From positions 62,001-126,000 of the forward strand of contig CAWGIX010000008.1 of NCBI GenBank assembly GCA_963822705.1: a stretch of DNA of 64,000 nucleotides, given 5' to 3'. The DNA is from CAVRQM01 sp963822705 (lineage in GTDB: Bacteria > Pseudomonadota > Alphaproteobacteria > Acetobacterales > Acetobacteraceae). Both the position numbers and the translations under genes were made by a program. The notes beneath the pieces are model-generated. The model was given only the letters and a program-made list of their open reading frames with translations. It made no database searches and had not been told where the DNA came from. This document shows positions 1 to 11,455 of this stretch, piece after piece; position 1 is the stretch's first letter, and each line of letters begins with the position of its first letter.

Positions 1-912
1 CGCGCGCTCGATCACCGACTGGTTGCTGGACAGCACGCTATCCAAGAACGGAGCCGCCACGCCGCTGGAGCGGGCGAGCGCAAGAAAGCTGCGGACCTCT
101 TTCGGCAGGCACGATCCACCGAAGGCGAACCCGGGCTGCAGATAAGCAGGCGATATGTTCAGGGTCTGGTCCAGGTGGAACACCCGAAAAGCTTCGCGGG
201 AGTTGACGCCGTGCGCGGACAGGATGGCGCCGGCTTCGTTCGCAAAAGCGATCTTGACCGCGTGATAGGTGTTCGACAGGTACTTGACGCTTTCCGCGAT
301 TCTGAAAGACGTGACCACCTGCGGGGCCTGAACGGTTTCGTACAGCTCGCGCAGAATGTCGGCACGATCACCTGGGAATGCACCGAAAAGCGTGAATGGC
401 GGTGCATAAAAATCCGCAACCGCGCAGCCCTCGCGCAAAAATTCCGGATTGGAGTAGTAGCTTAATCCCGCCCCCAGGCGGCGGCCGGATCGCTGTTCCA
501 AAACCGGGATCACCCTGGACTTCGCCGAGCCCGGCGGCACGGTGGAACGCATCACCACGACATGGGGCGAGGATTTCGCGGCAATCGCGTCGCCGATGGC
601 GGCGATGACCGAGTCGATCTCGCGCAGCGAAACGCTGCCGTCCTCGGCACTCGGCGTGCCGACGCAAATCAGTGAGAGATCGGTCTGCTGGATCGCCTCG
701 GGGGCACCGTCCGTCGCGGTCAGCCGCCCCGCGGAAGCGGCATCGGCGATCAGCAAGTCGATCTGCGGCTCCACGATAGGAGAGCGTCCGCGTCGGACCG
801 CCGCTACCCGTTCTGAAGCCAGATCTACCCCGATGATGGTGTGCCCCAGGGCGGCGAAGCAGGCGCTGGAAACCGTGCCGACATAACCGAGGCCAAAAAT
901 CGAGATACGCAT
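1..912 (-). CDS. algD: GDP-mannose 6-dehydrogenase-like nucleotide-sugar dehydrogenase (3' end outside window)
   Basis: It should oxidise a nucleotide sugar (GDP-mannose in AlgD, UDP-glucose in Ugd) to the uronic acid with NAD+, feeding exopolysaccharide synthesis in the cytoplasm. Reading from ATG at 912, about 304 codons are present before the window edge. The start MRISIFGLGYVGT is the Rossmann NAD-binding loop. It is followed by SPIVEP, NPEFLREG, a central segment KYLSNTYHAVKIAFANE, and GFAFGGSCLPKEV, whose Cys is the catalytic thiol. These match AlgD more closely than typical Ugd, but the substrate cannot be fixed from sequence alone. It lies 73 bases downstream of carB on the same strand; no functional link is known. 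The frame is open throughout the visible part. Confidence 0.88.
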   Translation of the reverse strand, partial: MRISIFGLGYVGTVSSACFAALGHTIIGVDLASERVAAVRRGRSPIVEPQIDLLIADAASAGRLTATDGAPEAIQQTDLSLICVGTPSAEDGSVSLREIDSVIAAIGDAIAAKSSPHVVVMRSTVPPGSAKSRVIPVLEQRSGRRLGAGLSYYSNPEFLREGCAVADFYAPPFTLFGAFPGDRADILRELYETVQAPQVVTSFRIAESVKYLSNTYHAVKIAFANEAGAILSAHGVNSREAFRVFHLDQTLNISPAYLQPGFAFGGSCLPKEVRSFLALARSSGVAAPFLDSVLSSNQSVIERA

Positions 913-985
913 CAGCCGTGTTCTCCACGTCGGGTCTGGTCAAATAAGAAACTTGCCGCGGCGCAGGCGGACGAGGGCCGCAATG

Positions 986-3900
986 CTACGACGCAATCGG
1001 GAAATAATCCTGTAACGGCGCCACGCCCAGGGGGCCGCTGCGCAGCGCCGCTATCGCCTGGGACGCGGCGCGGGCGCCGGCCATGGTGGTATAGTGCGGC
1101 ACGCCATGGGTCAGGGCGCTGCGGCGGATATCGAAACTGTCGGCGACCGACTGCGCGCCGGACGCGGTGTTGACCACCAGCTGCACCTCGCCGGAGCGGA
1201 TCGCGTCCACGCAATGCGGCCGTCCCTCCAGCACCTTGTTGACCTGCTGCACCGCAAGTCCGGCCTCTCGCAGTCGCGCCGCGGTGCCGCGGGTGGCCAG
1301 GATGGAGAAACCCAGGTCGCGCAGCCGCCGTGCCACCGCCAGCGCCGCCGGCTTGTCGGCGTCGCGTACGGACAAAAACACGGTGCCCTGCTCGGGCAGG
1401 CGCACCCCGGCGCCTAGCTGGCTTTTGGCGAAAGCGCGATCGAAGCTGCTGTCCAGCCCCATCACCTCGCCGGTGGACTTCATTTCGGGCCCAAGAATCG
1501 TGTCCACGTCCGGAAAGCGGTTGAACGGGAACACCGCCTCCTTCACCGCCACGTGCGGCATTGCCGTCTTTTCGGTCAGCCGCAGCTCCGACAGTTTGGC
1601 GCCCGCCATGACCCTGGCGCCCCAGCTTGGCCAGCGGCACGCCGGTGGCTTTGGCCACGAATGGCACGGTGCGCGAGGCGCGCGGGTTCACTTCCAGCAC
1701 GAAAACCTCGTCATCCTTGATGGCGAATTGCACGTTCATCAGGCCCACCACGCCCAGAGCCTTCGCCAGCGCCTCGGTCTGGGCGCGTAGCTCCGCGACT
1801 ATCGCCGGCGACAGCGAATACGGCGGCAGGGCGCAGGCGGAATCGCCGGAATGGATGCCGGCCTCTTCGATGTGCTCCATCACCCCGGCCACGAACGCGT
1901 GCTCGCCGTCGGCCACGCAGTCCACGTCCACTTCGATGGCATCGTTCAAATAGCGGTCGATCAGCACCGGGTTCTCGCCGGACGCTTGCACCGCTTCGCG
2001 CAGATAGCGGTGCAGGCCGGCGGAGTCGTGGACGATCTCCATGGCCCGGCCGCCCAGCACGTAGGAGGGGCGGATCACGACCGGAAAGCCGATGCGGGCC
2101 ACCACCGCCTCGGCTTCTTCCAGCGAGCGGACGGTTCCGTTCTCCGGCTGACGCAACGCCAGGGTGCGCAGCAGCGCCTGAAAGCGCTCGCGGTCTTCGG
2201 CGGCATCGATCGCGTCGGGACTGGTGCCAAGAATGGGAATGCCGGCCGCCTCCAGCGCGCGGGAAAGTTTCAGCGGCGTCTGGCCGCCATACTGCACGAT
2301 GCAGCCTAGCAACGTGCCGCCCTCCTGCTCGCGGCGGGCCAGGGCGATCACGTCCTCAGCAGTGAGCGGCTCGAAATACAGCCGGTCGGAGGTGTCGTAA
2401 TCGGTGCTGACCGTTTCCGGATTGCAATTGACCATGATGGTCTCGAAACCCGCTTCGCGCAGCGCATACGCGGCATGCACGCAGCAATAGTCGAACTCGA
2501 TGCCCTGCCCGATGCGATTGGGACCGCCCCCCAGAATGATGATCTTTTGGCCGTCGCTCGGGCCGGCCTCGGATTTCGGCGGGTAAAAGCCGCCGACATA
2601 GGTGGAGTAGAGATAGGGGGTTTCGGCGAAAAACTCGCCGGCACAGGTGTCGACGCGGCGATAGGAGGGCCGCGCAAGTTTTTCGCGCCTTGCGGTCACG
2701 GTTTCGGTCTTGGCGCCGGTCAGGCGGGCGAGTTGCGCATCGGAAAAGCCTAGCGCCTTCACGCGGCGCATCCCGTACGCGTTCGCGGGCAGCCCGTCTC
2801 GGGAGATCTCGCGTTCGGCCGCTATGATGCGGGCCAGCTGGCGCAGAAACCACGGGTCGAACCGGCAGGCGGCGTGAACGTCCTCCACAGACAGGCCGGC
2901 GCGCAAAGCCTGTGCCGCCATCAGCAGGCGTTCCGGCCGCGGTGCCGACAGGGCGGCGCGAAACGCGTCCGCGCCGCCGTCGCCAGGGGCCGGCACCGGG
3001 TCGAGGCCAAAGAGCCCGGTCTCCATGCTGCGCAGGCCCTTTTGCAGCGCCTCGCAAAAGCTGCCGCCGATGGCCATCGCCTCGCCCACGGACTTCATGC
3101 TGGTGGTCAGCAGCTTTGCCGTGCCGGGAAATTTCTCGAAAGTGAAACGCGGGATTTTCACCACCACGTAGTCGATGGTCGGCTCGAAACTGGCCGGCGT
3201 GGTTTTGGTGATGTCGTTGGGAAGCTCGTCCAGCGTATAGCCGACCGCAAGTTTCGCCGCGATCTTGGCGATCGGAAAACCGGTGGCTTTCGAGGCGAGC
3301 GCCGAGGAGCGGGATACGCGCGGGTTCATTTCGATGATCAACATGCGCCCGTCATCGGGGTTGACGGCGAACTGCACGTTCGATCCGCCGGTATCGACAC
3401 CGATCTTGCGCAGGCACGCGATCGAGGCGTCGCGCATCCGCTGATATTCCTTGTCGGTCAAGGTCAGTGCCGGAGCCACGGTCACGCTGTCGCCGGTGTG
3501 AATGCCCATCGGATCGACGTTCTCGATGGCGCAGACGATGATGCAGTTGTCGGCGCGGTCGCGCACCACCTCCATTTCGAACTCTTTCCAGCCGAGCACG
3601 CTCTCTTCCACCAGCACTTCGCCGGTGGGAGAGGCATCCAACCCGCCCTGCACGACGAGATCGAATTCCACCCGGTTGTAGGCGATGCCCCCGCCGGTGC
3701 CGCCCAGCGTGAAACTGGGGCGGATCACCGCGGGCAGGCCGATGCCGGGCAGCACCGTCCGGGCTTCCTCAAGGCTGTGGGCAATGGCGCTGCGGGGGCT
3801 TTCGATGCCGATCTCGGCCATGGCGTTGCGGAACTTTTGCCGGTCTTCCGCGCGATCGATCACGTCGGCGCGGGCGCCGATCAGTTCCACCCCGTATTTT

Positions 3901-4226
3901 TCCAGCGTGCCGCGTGCGGAAAGCTGCATGGCGGTGTTCAGCGCGGTCTGTCCGCCCATGGTCGGCAGCAATGCGTCGGGTTTTTCGCGTGCGATGATGC
4001 GTTCGACGAAGTCGGGCATGATCGGTTCGATATACGTGGCGTCCGCCAGCCCGGGGTCGGTCATGATGGTGGCCGGATTGGAGTTCACCAGGATGGTTCG
4101 GAAACCCTCCTCGCGCAGCGCCTTGCAGGCCTGCGCCCCGGAATAGTCGAACTCGCAGGCCTGCCCGATGACGATCGGGCCGGCGCCGATGATGAGGATG
4201 GATTTCAGATCGGTGCGGCGGGGCAT
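986..4226 (-). CDS. carB: carbamoyl-phosphate synthase large subunit, with one frame break
   Basis: CarB uses ammonia delivered by CarA, bicarbonate and two ATP to make carbamoyl phosphate for arginine and pyrimidine synthesis. The protein starts MPRRTDLKSILIIGAGP at 4226 and contains both ATP-grasp halves, the first near residues 130-400 and the second near 680-940. The second half reaches FVAKATGVPLAK and then the frame breaks at the run of four C at 1620-1623. The next frame continues MAGAKLSELRL and ends with the MGS-like allosteric domain at 986. Removing one base from the run restores 1079 residues, the normal family length. The start lies 2 bases after the carA stop, so the two are co-transcribed. 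The break is probably a one-base sequence error rather than inactivation, because carB is usually indispensable. Confidence 0.93.
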
Positions 4227-4227
4227 G

Positions 4228-5596
4228 TTAGCTGGTCCGTGACACCTGTTCCATCATCGCCACGAACCGCCCGAACAGGTGCCCCGCATCGCCGGGACCT
4301 GGGCTCGCCTCGGGATGATACTGCACGCTGAACGCCGATCCGTCGTCGCAGGCCAGTCCCTCGTTGCTGCCGTCGAACAGGCTTTTGTGCGTCACCCGCA
4401 CCCCGTCCGGGAGGCTCGCGCCATCGACCGCGAATCCGTGGTTCTGGCTGGTTATTTCAACCCGCCCCGTGGCCAGATCCTGCACCGGCTGATTGGCGCC
4501 GCGGTGGCCGCGATGCAGCTTGTAAGTGCGCCCGCCCAGCGCCAGCGCCAACAGCTGGTGGCCCAGGCAGATGCCGAACAGCGGCACCCGGGCCGCCAGC
4601 ACGCCTCGGATCGCCGGGACCGCATACTCCGCGGTCGCGGCCGGATCACCCGGGCCGTTGGAGAGGAACACGCCGTCCGGCCGGTGGCGCAAGATGTCCT
4701 CGGCGGTGGATGCGGCCGGCACCACCGTCACCCGGCAGCCAGCATCGGCCAGGCAGCGCAGGATGTTGCGTTTTGCACCGTAATCGACCGCTACCACGTG
4801 ATGGCGCGGCCGGTCCAGGCGCCCGAAACCGCCGGGCCAGGCCCATCGCGTCTCGTCCCAGGCATAGCTTTGCGTACACGAGACCTCGCGCGCCAGGTCC
4901 ATGCCTTCCAGTCCCGGCCAGTGCTCGGCCTGACCCGCCAGCGCGCGCCGATCGAACCGGCCGTCTTCCGGGTATGCAGAGTACTCCCGAAGGCGGGCCG
5001 CCATCGCGGATATGCAGGGTCAGTGCCCGCGTATCCACGCCGGCAATCCCGGGCACGCCCTGCGCCCGCAGCCAGGACTCGAGATGCTGGGTCGAGCGCC
5101 AACTTTCCGGTTCGGTGATGTCCTGGCGTACCACCAGCCCGCGTGCCGCGATCGTCGCCGCTTCCAGATCCTCGGCGTTGGTGCCGACATTGCCTATATG
5201 CGGGAAGGTGAAGGTAATAATCTGCCCGGCAAACGACGGGTCGGTCAGGGTTTCCTGATACCCGGTCATGCCGGTGCAGAAACACACTTCTCCCACCGCA
5301 CCGGCGGTATGCGCGCCGAAACCTCGCCCCCAGAGAATTTGGCCGTCGGCCAGCACCAACGCCGCGGTGGCGCCATCGGGAGCCCGGTCGCCGACACTCG
5401 GGTCCGAGCGCGGCGGCGTTCCGGGCAGCTCCTCCAGCGGCAGCCCTGTTGCTCCGATCAACGCCGGCCAGTGCCGAGCCGGGATGGCTCGGGTCTGCCG
5501 CCACTTTCGCAGCGCTTCCGTCCCGACCCCAAGCAGGCGAGCGACCGCCTCCGGCCCGCCCAAACGCGCAATCAATGCCTCCACGGTCACTGGCAT
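4228..5596 (-). CDS. carA: carbamoyl-phosphate synthase small subunit with an N-terminal HTH-like domain, one frame break
   Basis: CarA is the glutamine amidotransferase subunit that releases ammonia for CarB. The frame opens at ATG 5596, preceded by AAGGGG. Residues 3-57 (VEALIARLGGPEAVARLLG through LRKWRQTRAIP) look like a Cro/YdaS-type helix-turn-helix. The classical CarA begins only at about residue 73 (ATAALVLADG), with no ATG, GTG or TTG at a suitable place between the two. The small domain therefore appears genuinely fused. CarA motifs follow: GMTGYQE, FPHIGNVGTN, LSNGPGDP and FGICLGHQLL with the catalytic Cys. The frame breaks at CCGGG 4968-4972; dropping one base joins LHIRDGGPPSG to PEDGRFD, giving about 455 residues against the usual 380-400. 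I recall that NCBI names a 'carph-isopro' domain for such HTH-like ends; a search would confirm it. Confidence 0.9.
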
Positions 5597-5722
5597 GGCA
5601 CCCCTTAACGGGAAAGAAGTTCCCCTTGCAAGGTCATCCCAGGTAGTGGGAAATTTTTTCGCAACGCGTCGGGAGGCGCGTTTAGCAGCATATAGTAGAG
5701 GGACTTTTTCGGAGAGACGGGA
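5597..5722. promoter_or_regulatory. divergent carA / yqeY-dnaG-rpoD intergenic region
   Basis: These 126 bases separate the carAB operon (minus) from the yqeY-dnaG-rpoD operon (plus), so promoters for both should lie here. On the plus strand an AT-rich stretch with TATAGT near 5692 is a plausible -10 element. On the minus strand a TTGCGA hexamer (about 5653-5658) can pair with TGGGAT 17 bases on. These are weak matches, and no operator is recognisable. Confidence 0.35.
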
Positions 5723-6175
5723 TTGGGGCTGCGGGAGACGTTTACGGAGCAACTGAAAGCCGCCATGCGGGCGGGCGATGCGGCGCGCGTCTCGACCCTT
5801 CGCATGATTGTGGCCAAACTGAAGGACACCGATATCGCCGCGCGGCCCGGCGGGCCGGTGGATGACGCGTCCATCGTGTCCATGCTGCGGGGCATGGCGA
5901 AAAGCCGGCGCGAGAGCGTGGTCCTGTATCGCCGGGGCAACCGGCCGGAACTCGCCGACAAGGAAGAGGCGGAGATCGCCGTCATCGAGGGCTTTCTGCC
6001 GGCGCAAATGGACGCCGAGTCCATGCAGAGAGCGGTGCGCGAGGCCATCGCCGAGACCGGCGCCAGTTCGGTCAAGGATATGGGCCGGGTGATGGCCAGC
6101 CTCCGAGCCCGGCATGCGGCGGCACTCGACATGGCCGCCGCCGGGCCGATCGTGAAAGCGGCATTGGGCGGCTAG
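5723..6175 (+). CDS. yqeY: GatB/YqeY domain protein
   Basis: This 150-residue protein belongs to the YqeY family, which resembles the C-terminal tail domain of the tRNA amidotransferase subunit GatB. Its own role is not settled, though a link to charged tRNA is usually assumed. Family features are visible: MGLRETFTEQLKAAMRAGD at the start, TLRMIVAKLKD, EEAEIAVIEGFLPAQM, and the small helical tail with VKDMGRVMASLRARH. The start is TTG at 5723, preceded by GGAGAGA at 5711-5717, and the length matches the family. It sits 3 bases before dnaG, the usual position in alphaproteobacterial macromolecular-synthesis operons. Confidence 0.9.
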   Translation: MGLRETFTEQLKAAMRAGDAARVSTLRMIVAKLKDTDIAARPGGPVDDASIVSMLRGMAKSRRESVVLYRRGNRPELADKEEAEIAVIEGFLPAQMDAESMQRAVREAIAETGASSVKDMGRVMASLRARHAAALDMAAAGPIVKAALGG

Positions 6176-6178
6176 CAG

Positions 6179-7924
6179 ATGGCGCTGCCGGCCTCCTTTC
6201 TCGACGAACTGCGCGGTCGCACGCCGCTGGCACCGCTGATCGGGCGCAGGGTCCAGCTCACACGCTCGGGGCGCCAGTGGAAGGGGCTATGTCCGTTCCA
6301 CGACGAGAAATCCCCCAGCTTCTATGTCTACGAGGACGGATTCCACTGCTTTGGCTGCGGCGAGCACGGCGACGCCATCACCTTCGTCATGCGCAGCGAC
6401 GGGGCGAGTTTCCCCGAAGCGGTGGCCCGCCTCGCCGGCGAGGCCGGGCTGGAGGTGCCGCAGCCGACGCCGGAAGCCGCCGCCGCCGAACAACGCCGGC
6501 TCGACCTGCACGGCGTGCTGGAGGCGGCATGCCTTGCTTTCCATCGCCGGTTGCGCGGACCCGAGGGCGAAGCGGCGCTTGCATACCTGCGTGGGCGGGG
6601 CCTGACCGAGGCGACGATCGACGCGTTTGCGCTGGGCTGGTCCGGCGCAGGCCGGGGGCTGGAGAGCGAGCTGGGCGCGTCAGCGCAGATGCTGGCCGAT
6701 GCCGGGCTGACGACGGAGGCGGCGGACGGGCGCCGCCGTGCGCAGTTTTTCGACCGCGTCATGTTTCCGATCCGAGACGCCCAAGGGCGCGTGATCGGCT
6801 TTGGCGGCCGGACGCTAGGGGACGGGCAGCCCAAATACCTGAACGGGCCGGAGACCGCGCTGTTCGCCAAGCGCAAGACTCTGTTCGGGTTGGACCGTGC
6901 CCGGGCCGTGGCACGCACCGGTAGCAGCGTGGTGGTCGTCGAGGGGTATATGGACGCGATCGCCCTGCACCAAGCCGGTTTTGGTGGTGCCGTGGCACCA
7001 CTCGGCACGGCGCTGACCGAGGCGCAACTGGAAGCTTTATGGCGGCTGTCGCCCGCACCGGTGCTGTGTTTTGATGGCGATGCCGCCGGGGCGCGCGCTG
7101 CCGAGCGCGCCATCGCCACGGCATTGCCTCACCTGGCCCCGGACCGCACGCTGGCCCTGGCACGCCTGCCATCCGACCAGGACCCTGACAGCTTTGTTCG
7201 AAGCCAGGGCGGCAAGAGTTTTGCCAAATTGCTGGAAGCCGCACAGCCGTTGGTGGATGCACTGTTCGACATGCAGCGCCAGGGCGCCGCTAGCCCCGAG
7301 CAACTCGCCGGATTCAGGGCCAGGCTAGAGGCCGCGGCGCGCCAAATTCGACATCCGGCGCTGGCCGCGGAGTATCGCCGCGCCCTGATCGACCGGTTTT
7401 TCCGGGAACGCCGGCAGCCGCCGCGGCAACGCGGAAAGCCGCCGCCCCGGCCGGTTCCATCCTTGGCGAGTGCGGACATCGACCGGTGCCGGTTGATCCT
7501 GTGCCTGCTCCTGAACCATCCGTCCGTGCTGCGCAACGAGGAAGAGACTTTTGGCGTGCTGCGGCTGCCGGAGGCATGGCGTCCGTTGCAGGATGCCATG
7601 CTCGGGTGGACGTTGGCAGCCGAGAGCCTTGATCCCCACGCGCTTGAAGATCATCTGCGCGCGTTCGATGTGGAACAGGACGCACGCTCGCTGCTGAGAG
7701 CGCGGGATTTGCCGCAAGAGATTCGCCGCGGGGCGCCCGCCTCCGAAGCGCTCGCAGCCTTTTGGCACTATGTCGGCTTGCTGCGACTGCCGCTGCTAAA
7801 AGAAGAACTGGCGCGGGCGCAACAGGCTTTCGCGGATCGCTTCGATGAGGTGCGACAGCGCCGGCTGAAGGCGCTGTGCGAGGCGAGAGACCGCTTGTAT
7901 GCGGCGGATCCGGCCGCCACCTGA
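6179..7924 (+). CDS. dnaG: DNA primase
   Basis: DnaG makes the RNA primers for replication. The 581-residue protein has the three expected parts. The first is an N-terminal CHC2 zinc ribbon with C38, H41, C57 and C60 (CPFHDEKSPSF, HCFGCGEHGDAI). The second is the TOPRIM catalytic core with VVVEGYMDAIALHQ and the metal-binding CFDGDAAGARA. The third is a less conserved C-terminal helicase-binding region from about residue 430. The frame is intact. It follows yqeY by 3 bases and precedes rpoD by 31 bases, the conserved primase-sigma arrangement that ties replication to transcription. Confidence 0.97.
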   Translation: MALPASFLDELRGRTPLAPLIGRRVQLTRSGRQWKGLCPFHDEKSPSFYVYEDGFHCFGCGEHGDAITFVMRSDGASFPEAVARLAGEAGLEVPQPTPEAAAAEQRRLDLHGVLEAACLAFHRRLRGPEGEAALAYLRGRGLTEATIDAFALGWSGAGRGLESELGASAQMLADAGLTTEAADGRRRAQFFDRVMFPIRDAQGRVIGFGGRTLGDGQPKYLNGPETALFAKRKTLFGLDRARAVARTGSSVVVVEGYMDAIALHQAGFGGAVAPLGTALTEAQLEALWRLSPAPVLCFDGDAAGARAAERAIATALPHLAPDRTLALARLPSDQDPDSFVRSQGGKSFAKLLEAAQPLVDALFDMQRQGAASPEQLAGFRARLEAAARQIRHPALAAEYRRALIDRFFRERRQPPRQRGKPPPRPVPSLASADIDRCRLILCLLLNHPSVLRNEEETFGVLRLPEAWRPLQDAMLGWTLAAESLDPHALEDHLRAFDVEQDARSLLRARDLPQEIRRGAPASEALAAFWHYVGLLRLPLLKEELARAQQAFADRFDEVRQRRLKALCEARDRLYAADPAAT

Positions 7925-7955
7925 CTGTTTTCCGAATATGGAGAGACGCGAACCC

Positions 7956-9965
<2,010 letters not shown>

Positions 9966-9974
9966 GCGCTTCGC

Positions 9975-10559
9975 ATGGCGCTGTCACGGCTGGTCGGGGC
10001 TGCGGAGCCGGTGATGCGCGTGCGCGTCACCGTCACTTTCCTGCGCCTGGACGCAGCCACCGCCGAACCGGCGCCGAAATTCCCGCCGAATGTGGCGGTG
10101 CGGGTGCGTCCGGACTGCACCGTCGCGGAGTACCGTGCCCTGTACAATGGAGTGGGGGGGGATTACTGCTGGTGGTTGCGGCGCGTAATGCCCGACCAGG
10201 AGCTGGAGGCGCTGCTACGAGCGCCGGCGGTGCTGATCCATACGCTGCATCGCAACGGCAGGGTGGCCGGTTTTCATGAACTGGATCGCAGCCCCTGGCC
10301 CACCATGAACATCAACTATTTTGGCTTGCTGCCGAATGCGGTCGGGAAGGGCTTGGGTTATCCGTTTCTGCGCCATGCCGTAGATACCGCGTTCGGTTTC
10401 GGCGCCAAGACGGTTACCGTGAACACCTGTACGGCCGACCATCCTCGCGCGCTGCCGATCTATTTGCGCGCGGGGTTTAAGCCGGTGCGCGCGGTGGAGG
10501 AGGTCTGGCAGGTACCGCGTCGGCTGGGCCTGGCCGTGCCGCCGAGTCTGCTTGCGTAG
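9975..10559 (+). CDS. GNAT-family N-acetyltransferase
   Basis: A 194-residue protein (181 if the second start at ATG 10014, MRVRVTVTFLRLD, is used) with a GNAT fold. VLIHTLHRNGRVAGFHELDR matches the central beta strands, and NYFGLLPNAVGKGLGYPFL contains the acetyl-CoA loop of the Gxx(G)xGxG type. HPRALPIYLRAGFKPVRA is the C-terminal 'second asparagine/tyrosine' segment. The substrate is unknown. It begins 9 bases after rpoD and may be read through from it, although such neighbours vary between genomes. It converges on the glycerophosphodiesterase gene across a 55-base gap. Confidence 0.75.
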   Translation: MALSRLVGAAEPVMRVRVTVTFLRLDAATAEPAPKFPPNVAVRVRPDCTVAEYRALYNGVGGDYCWWLRRVMPDQELEALLRAPAVLIHTLHRNGRVAGFHELDRSPWPTMNINYFGLLPNAVGKGLGYPFLRHAVDTAFGFGAKTVTVNTCTADHPRALPIYLRAGFKPVRAVEEVWQVPRRLGLAVPPSLLA

Positions 10560-10614
10560 CTGAGGCCGGTCCGCATCTCACACGATACCCGGTTCAATAC
10601 TTGCGGGGCCGGCA

Positions 10615-11436
10615 CTATGCAATTACCCGCCGTGCCAGATCGGGGCGGTCCGTGCAGAACCCATCGGCGTTCCAGGAATGCAGGCGGAGCATATCGGCGG
10701 GATCGTTAACGGTCCAGGGTTTTACGGACAGTCCCTGCGAATGGGCCGCGGCAACCAGCTCGCATGACAATCCGCGGAATCCCGGAGCCCAGGCGCAGAT
10801 GCCGCTCTCCGCCTCAACCCGCACCGCCGCAAATGCGACCGCATCCGCCGCCTCGGTGAGAAAGGCCATGGGCAGCGTGGGAAGCAGACGGCGAGCGTGC
10901 CGAAGGCCGCGCCAATCGAACGACCGCAGCGCGAGGCGATCCATCATGCCGAGACGCGCGACCTCCGCGAGCACCGCCTCGGCAACAGCGGCGGGATCGG
11001 CCGAACGCGGATCCGCCGGATCGGTTTTCAATTCCACATCGACGGCCACATCGGTCCCGGCCACCAATGCGAACACTTCCGATAGCAGCGGGATGTGCTG
11101 ACCGTCGGCTGGTTTCTGGAACGGGTACGCCAGTGCCGTGTCGCTGTCCGGCCGCGCCCGGCCGACATCGAAACGCCGCAGCTCGACTGCCGACAGCGTG
11201 CAAAATGCCGCGGTCGGCGCGGTCAGCCAGTGTCCGTCGGGGCCACGGGTCAGGTCGGGATTCAGCGCCAGGTCATGCGTCACAACAACTGCGCCGTCCG
11301 CGGACAGTGTCACGTCCAGTTCGATCGCGTCCACGCCGACTGCCAGCGCACCCGCAAAGCCCGCCAGCGTGTTCTCGGGCCATAGCCCGCACGCTCCGCG
11401 ATGGCCGCACAGTTCGAATTTCCGAACCGATTTCAG
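10615..11436 (-). CDS. glycerophosphodiester phosphodiesterase (start codon unclear)
   Basis: The family hydrolyses deacylated phospholipids to glycerol 3-phosphate and an alcohol. Family motifs are clear: FELCGHRGACGLWPENTLAGF with the catalytic His and Glu, VDAIELDVTLSADG with metal-binding Glu/Asp, VVTHD, DVELKTD, and the C-terminal VKPWTVNDPADM. The conserved HRG motif is at about 11400-11413, upstream of the first standard start (GTG about 11334). The frame stays open up to the end of nagA without ATG, GTG or TTG, so the true start is a non-standard codon (CTG near 11436) or has been hidden by an indel. It follows nagA on the same strand. Confidence 0.8.
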   Translation of the reverse strand: MKSVRKFELCGHRGACGLWPENTLAGFAGALAVGVDAIELDVTLSADGAVVVTHDLALNPDLTRGPDGHWLTAPTAAFCTLSAVELRRFDVGRARPDSDTALAYPFQKPADGQHIPLLSEVFALVAGTDVAVDVELKTDPADPRSADPAAVAEAVLAEVARLGMMDRLALRSFDWRGLRHARRLLPTLPMAFLTEAADAVAFAAVRVEAESGICAWAPGFRGLSCELVAAAHSQGLSVKPWTVNDPADMLRLHSWNADGFCTDRPDLARRVIA

Positions 11437-11455
11437 GGTGGTTGACCGAGCGCGC

